This document shows positions 22,274 through 27,758 of a stretch of 27,758 bases of DNA, piece after piece. Position numbers and translations under genes: made by a program. The stretch is from the NCBI GenBank assembly GCA_963169175.1, contig CAUJFK010000193.1, positions 1-27,758 on the forward strand, in the 5' to 3' direction. Source of the DNA: Acidobacteriota bacterium. GTDB lineage: Bacteria > Acidobacteriota > Blastocatellia > Pyrinomonadales > Pyrinomonadaceae. Numbering within the stretch: position 1 is the stretch's first letter; every line of letters begins with the position of its first letter. The notes under the pieces are model-generated. The model was not told the origin of the DNA, did no database searches, and worked only from the letters and a program-made list of their open reading frames with translations.

Positions 22274-22801
22274 ATGAAATATAACTATTCTTTGACGGTG
22301 ATCACGCTGGCAACTCTCCTAACGGCGGCATGTAGTTCGACATCGGCTCCGAACACAGCGAACAGTACCCATGCGGCAAATACCGCCACTCCAACTCCGG
22401 TCGCCGCCAGCACAACGCCTGCCGCCGATGCATCGCTGGATCTGCTCAAAAGATCGGTCGGCAAGACCGCCGCGGAGATCGGCCTTTGGGAAAATAACGA
22501 GATCACCGCCCGGCTTGAAAAACTTCTCGGGGCCGATTACACATCAATGAAGCAAAATTGGCAAACGCAAACGCCTATCGAGGCGGAAGGAAGCGTTCTG
22601 TCATTGACCGGATGCGAGAACAACAACTGCGGCGGCAATCAATATCTGATGTATGTTGACACAGCAAACAACAACATCAATGTCTATCGATTCAAGGACG
22701 GCAAAATGAAAACCTATTCGGAAAAAGGTGCGATCGAACTGCCGAAAGGCCTTGCGAAAGACCTTGAGACAACAAAGCAAAACGCTGAAACGTCGAAGTA
22801 A
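22274..22801 (+). CDS. Small secreted lipoprotein of unknown function
   Basis: A 175-residue protein from ATG 22274, where GGAG lies 6 bases upstream; a TTG at 22262 is less likely. A signal peptide with lipobox (TVITLATLLTAAC, Cys at about 20) is followed by a Thr/Ala/Pro-rich linker typical of surface-tethered lipoproteins. The folded part (about 55-165) starts DLLKRSVGKTAAEIGLWENN and contains ARLEKLLGADYTSMKQNWQT, TGCENNNCGGNQYLMYVDTA and NINVYRFKDGKMKTYSEKG. This resembles small lysozyme-inhibitor-like or Ivy-like modules in layout, but I cannot assign a family. Two Cys in the CENNNC stretch may form a disulfide. It ends 3 bases before the convergent MFS gene. Confidence 0.7.
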   Translation: MKYNYSLTVITLATLLTAACSSTSAPNTANSTHAANTATPTPVAASTTPAADASLDLLKRSVGKTAAEIGLWENNEITARLEKLLGADYTSMKQNWQTQTPIEAEGSVLSLTGCENNNCGGNQYLMYVDTANNNINVYRFKDGKMKTYSEKGAIELPKGLAKDLETTKQNAETSK

Positions 22802-22804
22802 ACC

Positions 22805-23998
22805 TCAACGACCGCCAGATGTCTCTTGAGAAGATCGCCCAATCGTCCGCAATGTCAGAATTATCTGAACCACTAAGATGATCGCGACAAATGCAAGCAG
22901 GGTAAACATGCCAACCCGAAGGCTCTCGGCCTGTTCCGATACGAACCCGATCGTCCACGTAACCGCGGCACCGCCGAGGGTGCCCGTTATGAACAAGGGC
23001 GTAGTCCGACGCGTTGAACTCGGGCCAAAGATGCGCGTAAATCGCGAAAGATTTGTCGGGAAAACCGACGATGCGCCAAAACCCGAGACAGCGGCGCCAA
23101 CACCAAGCCATGTCAAATTCCCTGCTGAAAGGATGATGAACATTCCGGCAAGCATAAGTACAATATCTAGAAACAGCACTTGATTCTCGGACATAAACCG
23201 GAAATACACCGGCGCCACACCGCGGCCGGCGACAAAAAACAAAAAGTAGAGAAAGGTTGGTGAGAATAGATTAACGACCGGCGCGCCGTGCAGGCGGTCG
23301 GCATACGTCGTCAGCCACCCGCCGATACCACTTTCGAAACCGACCTGAACGAAGTTGAACAACGCTATCGCCCATGCGAGAGCCCCTGTCCAGATCGCTG
23401 CCGGTTCCAGGGCTGAAAACTCCTCATGCCCGCTTCCCTCGACATTCGCCGCACGTTCACGCGGCAGTAAAGCGATCAGTGCCGCACCTATCAAAAGCGG
23501 CACAGCAAGCAAGATCGATGTAGCGAAAATGCTTTGCTCGGTCGCTGTCGCGTCAACAAAGGGTTTACAAACGATCGCCCCAAGGCCCCAACAGAAATTA
23601 AGGATACTCAAGGCCGACGCTCCGCGTAACGGGTTCATCTCAAGCACGAGCATATTTATCGAGGGCAGCGTCAGGCCAACGCCGAGGCCATTAATAAAAA
23701 ACCCCGTCAGGCACCCCTCGAACGAGTTCATGCTCATTGCGGTAACGCCCAGTGCCATTGCGGCCGTCCCGACAACGGTTGCCGAAAGAAAACCATTCCA
23801 CCGCCCAAACCAGCTGGACGCGAGCGTGCCCAGGACCGCTCCGCCAAATTGCGCCGGAAAGAGATAGCCGGCCTGAAGATCATCCAACCCGAGGCCGCCC
23901 GACAATATGGGCAGGACCTGCCCGATCAGGATAGTGGTGATGCCTGACAGGAAAAATACGATATGAAGCAGTATCGCAAGCTTGTTATCTTTTGCCAT
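22805..23998 (-). CDS. Major facilitator superfamily transporter
   Basis: A 397-residue protein with twelve predicted membrane helices in two halves, joined by a central charged loop near residues 185-205 (LLPRERAANVEGSGHEEFSA). Features include GLDDLQAGYLFPAQFGGAVL in the first loop region, FFINGLGVGLTLPSINMLVL, the RGASALSILNFCWGLGAIV stretch and GFGASSVFPTNLSRFTRIFG in the second half. The shape resembles the FucP/sugar-type or related MFS carriers, but the substrate cannot be read from the sequence. It is divergent from the riboflavin gene 136 bases away and convergent with the lipoprotein gene. Nothing suggests damage. Confidence 0.85.
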   Translation of the reverse strand: MAKDNKLAILLHIVFFLSGITTILIGQVLPILSGGLGLDDLQAGYLFPAQFGGAVLGTLASSWFGRWNGFLSATVVGTAAMALGVTAMSMNSFEGCLTGFFINGLGVGLTLPSINMLVLEMNPLRGASALSILNFCWGLGAIVCKPFVDATATEQSIFATSILLAVPLLIGAALIALLPRERAANVEGSGHEEFSALEPAAIWTGALAWAIALFNFVQVGFESGIGGWLTTYADRLHGAPVVNLFSPTFLYFLFFVAGRGVAPVYFRFMSENQVLFLDIVLMLAGMFIILSAGNLTWLGVGAAVSGFGASSVFPTNLSRFTRIFGPSSTRRTTPLFITGTLGGAAVTWTIGFVSEQAESLRVGMFTLLAFVAIILVVQIILTLRTIGRSSQETSGGR

Positions 23999-24134
23999 TC
24001 ATAAGCACCGGTGCCCGAAGTAGCCATTGTAAGTGGTAAACCCGAGAATGTTAACCACGCGCCTGATTCGCCAAAGCTGGAAGGATTGGCTAAAATTTAA
24101 CCAGTCAGAAACTTAGCGTTTTCAATAATATCCG

Positions 24135-25262
24135 ATGCCGCTGGCCAGCATTGAAGAGGCCGTCGAAGATATCCGCGACGGCAAAATGGTAATAATCGTC
24201 GATGATGTGGATCGCGAGAACGAAGGTGACCTTGTTTGCGCGGCCGTGAAGGTGACGCCCGAGATCATTAATTTTATGGCCGTACACGGCCGCGGCCTCA
24301 TCTGTATGCCGATGACGGAAGAACGCTGCGATGAGCTGCAGCTTTCGCCGCAGACTGCAAACAACACATCGAGCATGGGAACGGCATTCACCATTTCGAT
24401 CGAGGCACGCGAGGGCGTGACCACCGGAATTTCCGCAGCTGACCGGGCAAAAACGATACTGACCGCGGCAGATCCAACTTCGAAGCCATGGGACCTTGCA
24501 CGCCCGGGCCATGTGTTTCCGTTAAGGGCAAAACGCGGCGGCGTGCTGGTTCGTGTCGGCCAGACCGAGGCGAGTGTGGACATTGCACGAATTGCGGGCC
24601 TGCAGCCTGCGGCCGTTATCTGCGAAATAATGAACGACGACGGCACAATGGCCCGAATGCCCGACCTGGAAATATTCGCCGAGAAACACGGCCTTAAGAT
24701 AATCTCCGTTGCGGACCTTGTTAAATATCGTATTTCCAAGGAAACGCTCGTCAAGCGCATTGTTGAAACAGATCTGCCGACTACCTGGGGCGTTTTCCGA
24801 ACAATAGTTTATGAGAACGTGATGAACGGCGAAACCCACATCGCTTTTATTATGGGCAATGTTCAGCGGGCAACGGGGCCGGTCCTGGTCCGCGTCCAAA
24901 CGGAGAACGTCACATTCGCGATGTTCGGGGCAACGGTCGGCGAGGCCGCGGCCGCTTTGCACACCTCTCTCCAAAAGATCTCAGAAGAAAAGTGCGGTAT
25001 CGTACTCTATTTGCGGCAACGCGAGAATAATCTTGATCTGGTGGACCAGCTTCGCACCTATGCGCTAATGCAGGAAAAGGGTATTGATTTTCAGGACGCA
25101 AAACAGCAAACTGGATACGGAAAGACCCACGATTACGGAATTGGCGCCCAGATACTGACGGATCTTGGCGCCCGCAGTATCAGATTGCTGTCCAATCACC
25201 CCCCGAAGGTCAATGCCGTTGAGGCGTTCGGCCTTGAGATCAGTGAAAACGTGAGTCTTTGA
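24135..25262 (+). CDS. ribB: RibB-type DHBP synthase fused to a degenerate GTP cyclohydrolase II domain
   Basis: A 375-residue protein. Residues 1-200 form a 3,4-dihydroxy-2-butanone-4-phosphate synthase, which converts ribulose 5-phosphate for riboflavin synthesis. The metal/active-site motif DDVDRENEGD (23-32), AREGVTTGISAADRA (91-105), RPGHVFPLRAKRGGV and GQTEASVDIARIAGL are present; Gln143 stands where many members have His, a variant I believe also occurs naturally. Residues about 210-375 align with GTP cyclohydrolase II. However, the zinc site normally written as ECLTGD...RCDCG is ENVTFA...TVGEA, with all three Cys gone, and the RQEGR(N)IGL loop reads RQRENNLDL. So the second domain is probably inactive, as in described RibBX-type proteins. 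GTP cyclohydrolase II must then be encoded elsewhere. Confidence 0.88.
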   Translation: MPLASIEEAVEDIRDGKMVIIVDDVDRENEGDLVCAAVKVTPEIINFMAVHGRGLICMPMTEERCDELQLSPQTANNTSSMGTAFTISIEAREGVTTGISAADRAKTILTAADPTSKPWDLARPGHVFPLRAKRGGVLVRVGQTEASVDIARIAGLQPAAVICEIMNDDGTMARMPDLEIFAEKHGLKIISVADLVKYRISKETLVKRIVETDLPTTWGVFRTIVYENVMNGETHIAFIMGNVQRATGPVLVRVQTENVTFAMFGATVGEAAAALHTSLQKISEEKCGIVLYLRQRENNLDLVDQLRTYALMQEKGIDFQDAKQQTGYGKTHDYGIGAQILTDLGARSIRLLSNHPPKVNAVEAFGLEISENVSL

Positions 25263-25293
25263 CCACCGCCGCGGCGGAGCCTCCTATTCGAGT

Positions 25294-27758
25294 ATGCCCG
25301 ACGAGGAAGTCGAACAAAGGGAAGATATCGAACCAGCAGAACCTGCTTCATCGGATGAGACTCCGCGTCCGCAGAGGCGAAGTTTTTTTTCCCGGCGAAA
25401 TATCATCGTCGCTCTCGCGGGCCTTGGTTTAGGCATCGTTTTGCTTGCCGTAATTGCGATCTTCCTCTATCGCGGCGGCGTCGCGGATACATATATTAAG
25501 GCTCAGTTTAAGGCCAAGATGGCCGATATTGGGATCGCTTTTGATGCCGATGTATTTCGTCTGACCATCGCCCCGCTCCGGCTTGAGCTAAAGAACGCGA
25601 CCTTCAATAATCGGGAAACGGGTGAAAAACTCTTCTTTATCCGCGAGGCCTACCTTGGCCTGTCCGTTGACGACCTTTACGCCTGGCAACTCAGCCGCGA
25701 CATCACGATCAACACGACCGACATTCGCGGGGCAGAGGTTTGGATCAAATTCGACGCGGAAGGCCGTTCGAATTTTGCAGGCCTCAAGCTTGTCGAAGAA
25801 AAACCAGGCCGCGTCAATTTCAGATATGAATCCGTCGTCTTTTCACTTCACGACAGTGTTGTCCACTTCGGTGACGTTTCGAGAAAGATCGCGGCGGACG
25901 CGAACAATGTAATTTTTCTGCTAGAACCGGAGAATCTCTCAGTGCCGGATGAACAGAAACGGTACAAATTTGATCTAACCTCAACAGAATCGAAGTTTGT
26001 TTATGATGAGCGGGCGCTGGAACCGATCGACCTTCGAGCGACCGGTATCGCGGACCGCTCCGGCGCAGAGATCACGGAGCTCCACCTGACGACACCTATC
26101 GGTACGACCAGTCTGAGCGGACGGATCAGCGACTGGACCAATCCGACATACGACCTGAATATCGAATCGACGATAGATCTTACGCAGGCGTCATCTATCT
26201 TCCCGCTCGGTACCACGATATCCGGCAGCGGCAATTTCAAGGGCAAGGTCTCGGGCTCCGGTGAAAACTACAAGATCGACGGGTCGGTCGATTCGCAGTC
26301 ACTGACGGCCGAAGGCGTTTATTTAAAAGGGGTCAACGTCACCGCTACGGTCGAAGGTACAAACGCAAATTACACTACAAACGGCAACGCCGTAGCCGAA
26401 CTGCTCACATTCGAAGATTTTCGGATCGAGTTTCCAAAGCTGGCAGGAAACGTCCGCGGAACCGGCACAGATTTTCGATGGGTCGGGGAACTTCAAGCCG
26501 TGGCCGCAAAAACCGATGCAATGACTATCGGCGGCCTGTTCCTGTCAGATGCTGTTGCCGAATACAAGGATCGCCAGTTTACCGCTAGTGCGGGAAGCGG
26601 TAGGGCGCAGAAGTTCTCTATTGCGGACGATGAGTTTGTGGCCCTGACGGCACGGAATCTGCGGTTCTCCATGCCGAATGGCAACGTCAATCTGGATGCG
26701 GACAGTGCATCGGCCGCGTCGATGACAAATGAGAATTTCAAGCTGAACGAGCTTCGCGGCCGAAACGTTCGGATAAGGAATGTCGACAAACGGACAAATG
26801 TTGACATCAGCTCGTTGCAGGCCCGCAGCGCTGAGCTCAAGGGCCGCCGGCTCGATGATGTAACGGCCGATAAGTTCTCTCTTACTGATCTGCCCAATTC
26901 GACCGAGCTATCCGCGTCAAATCTTCGGGCTGCGCGTCTCAATGCAGACGGCACGGTGATCGAGGGTCTGTCCTCTCCTGAAGTTTCTCTTACTGACACA
27001 CCCGCGGAAACACGCATTTATGCCGATACACTCCGCGTCGCAAAGATCGACGCAGGATCGGCCGTACTCGGCAGCCTGAATATAGCGGGCGTACGATTGA
27101 CCATTCGCGAAGGACGCATTGAAGGAACCTCGAAAGACATTGACGCCGGCAATGTGACATTGGCAAAGACGGATTCGCTGCCATCGGGCGGCGAACTTCG
27201 AGACGTAAAGATCAGCAAACCGGTTTTCATACTCGAACCCGCAGGCCGCTATCGAGCTTCCGCCGACATGAGCCTTGGCGGCGGTATCATCGGCAGCGTG
27301 CCTTTAGGAGCGGCGACAGCCCAGGTCGTTGTGAACAACAACGGCGCCGAGCTTAGCGATCTGAATGCCCAGGTGATGGACGGCTCCGTGACGGGCAATG
27401 CGACCATCGCTTTTAATGACCGTACCCGTTCGGTGATAAACGCTGACTTCAGCGGCCTCGATCTTGGCAAACTCGCGGCACTTCAAAGCGGCCGCGTAAT
27501 ACCGCTGGAAGGAATTGCATCAGGCCGTGTTGACCTCTCGCTTGCCGGAACCGACTACCGCACGGCAAGCGGTGTGGTCAATGCAACTATCACTGCTGCA
27601 GCCGGAACGGATGCTACAAACAAGATCCCGATCAACGGCGCCGTTGACCTTTCCGCCGTCAACGGTTTGTTCAATGTCGATCAAGCTCGCTTGACGGCAC
27701 CGAACAGTGAGTTGACCGCGACCGGCCGGTTCGATCTGCGAAATGATGATTCGAACCT
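25294..27758 (+). CDS. Large AsmA/TamB-like envelope protein, 3' end outside the window
   Basis: The frame is open from ATG 25294 to the window end, giving 821 visible residues. A polar N-terminus (PDEEVEQREDIEPAEPASSD) precedes a single membrane helix at about 36-59 (IIVALAGLGLGIVLLAVIAI). Then comes a long, repetitive, beta-rich periplasmic part with the alternating short-strand pattern of AsmA/TamB proteins (for example VFRLTIAPLRLELKNATF and GAEVWIKFDAEGRSNFAGLK). Such proteins form hydrophobic grooves bridging inner and outer membranes and are linked to phospholipid transport or outer-membrane protein assembly. It begins 31 bases after the riboflavin gene, with only a distant GGCGGAG as ribosome binding site, and is probably co-transcribed with it. 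Whether it is TamB, YhdP-like or another AsmA-type member cannot be decided without the C-terminus. Confidence 0.75.
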   Translation, partial: MPDEEVEQREDIEPAEPASSDETPRPQRRSFFSRRNIIVALAGLGLGIVLLAVIAIFLYRGGVADTYIKAQFKAKMADIGIAFDADVFRLTIAPLRLELKNATFNNRETGEKLFFIREAYLGLSVDDLYAWQLSRDITINTTDIRGAEVWIKFDAEGRSNFAGLKLVEEKPGRVNFRYESVVFSLHDSVVHFGDVSRKIAADANNVIFLLEPENLSVPDEQKRYKFDLTSTESKFVYDERALEPIDLRATGIADRSGAEITELHLTTPIGTTSLSGRISDWTNPTYDLNIESTIDLTQASSIFPLGTTISGSGNFKGKVSGSGENYKIDGSVDSQSLTAEGVYLKGVNVTATVEGTNANYTTNGNAVAELLTFEDFRIEFPKLAGNVRGTGTDFRWVGELQAVAAKTDAMTIGGLFLSDAVAEYKDRQFTASAGSGRAQKFSIADDEFVALTARNLRFSMPNGNVNLDADSASAASMTNENFKLNELRGRNVRIRNVDKRTNVDISSLQARSAELKGRRLDDVTADKFSLTDLPNSTELSASNLRAARLNADGTVIEGLSSPEVSLTDTPAETRIYADTLRVAKIDAGSAVLGSLNIAGVRLTIREGRIEGTSKDIDAGNVTLAKTDSLPSGGELRDVKISKPVFILEPAGRYRASADMSLGGGIIGSVPLGAATAQVVVNNNGAELSDLNAQVMDGSVTGNATIAFNDRTRSVINADFSGLDLGKLAALQSGRVIPLEGIASGRVDLSLAGTDYRTASGVVNATITAAAGTDATNKIPINGAVDLSAVNGLFNVDQARLTAPNSELTATGRFDLRNDDSN

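Noticed and set aside
24135..24755. Gln143 as evidence that the DHBP synthase domain is dead
   Set aside because: The GQTE variant seems to occur in other family members and all other active-site motifs are intact, so I do not treat it as a loss.

Overview
The window looks like part of an Acidobacteriota chromosome, most likely class Blastocatellia (Pyrinomonadaceae-like). This is an inference from gene style (a DUF1844 protein, Cys-rich N-terminal domains fused to carboxypeptidase-regulatory folds, the aguB/aguA pair), moderate GC, dense short operons on both strands and many interspersed palindromic repeats. No rRNA, tRNA or CRISPR array was recognised.

Layout. (1) 1-2162: two co-directional membrane protein genes, the first cut by the window edge, the second a DUF4173-type protein. 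(2) 2192-2329: a 138-bp element bounded by near-perfect inverted repeats. (3) 2359-8425: a phage-derived island with two divergent arms. The minus arm carries an HTH protein, a putative scaffold, an HK97-fold/P22-like major capsid protein, a strong terminator and a probable head-tail connector. The plus arm carries a membrane-anchored GH46 (chitosanase-fold) lysin, a holin-like protein, two overlapping spanin-like genes and an SPP1 gp6-like portal. Terminase, protease, tail and integrase genes are absent. Flipping the plus arm would restore a standard phage order. (4) 8426-10915: a 14-bp inverted repeat, a polytopic membrane protein and an ankyrin-repeat membrane protein. (5) 11164-13613: N-carbamoylputrescine amidase and agmatine deiminase (agmatine to putrescine), separated by a DUF4160 gene and a frameshifted DUF2442 gene. 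(6) 13634-13996: nested inverted repeats, apparently a MITE-like insert inside a GCGGGCTTCTGC-type palindromic repeat. (7) 14022-16145: a UvrD/PcrA-like helicase whose coding sequence contains two palindromic repeats in frame.

(8) 16442-18251: a minus-strand run with a DUF1844 protein, a PhnP-like metallo-beta-lactamase-fold hydrolase and a small unknown protein. (9) 18370-19182 mazG; 19218-19780 a mazEF toxin-antitoxin pair with a palindrome at the antitoxin start. (10) serS, galU, a small lipoprotein, an MFS transporter, and a RibB-type riboflavin enzyme whose GTP cyclohydrolase II half has lost its zinc cysteines. (11) 25294-27758: the 5' part of a large AsmA/TamB-like protein, open at the window end.

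The part most worth a second look is the 2.36-8.43 kb capsid/portal/lysis island. It keeps apparently intact shell-building and lysis genes but no packaging motor or tail, has a split orientation, and carries iteron-like 9-bp repeats upstream of two of its genes. It may be a decaying, rearranged prophage or a domesticated particle/lysis module; the sequence alone does not decide. All family calls rest on reading motifs and general protein shape; no database search was run.
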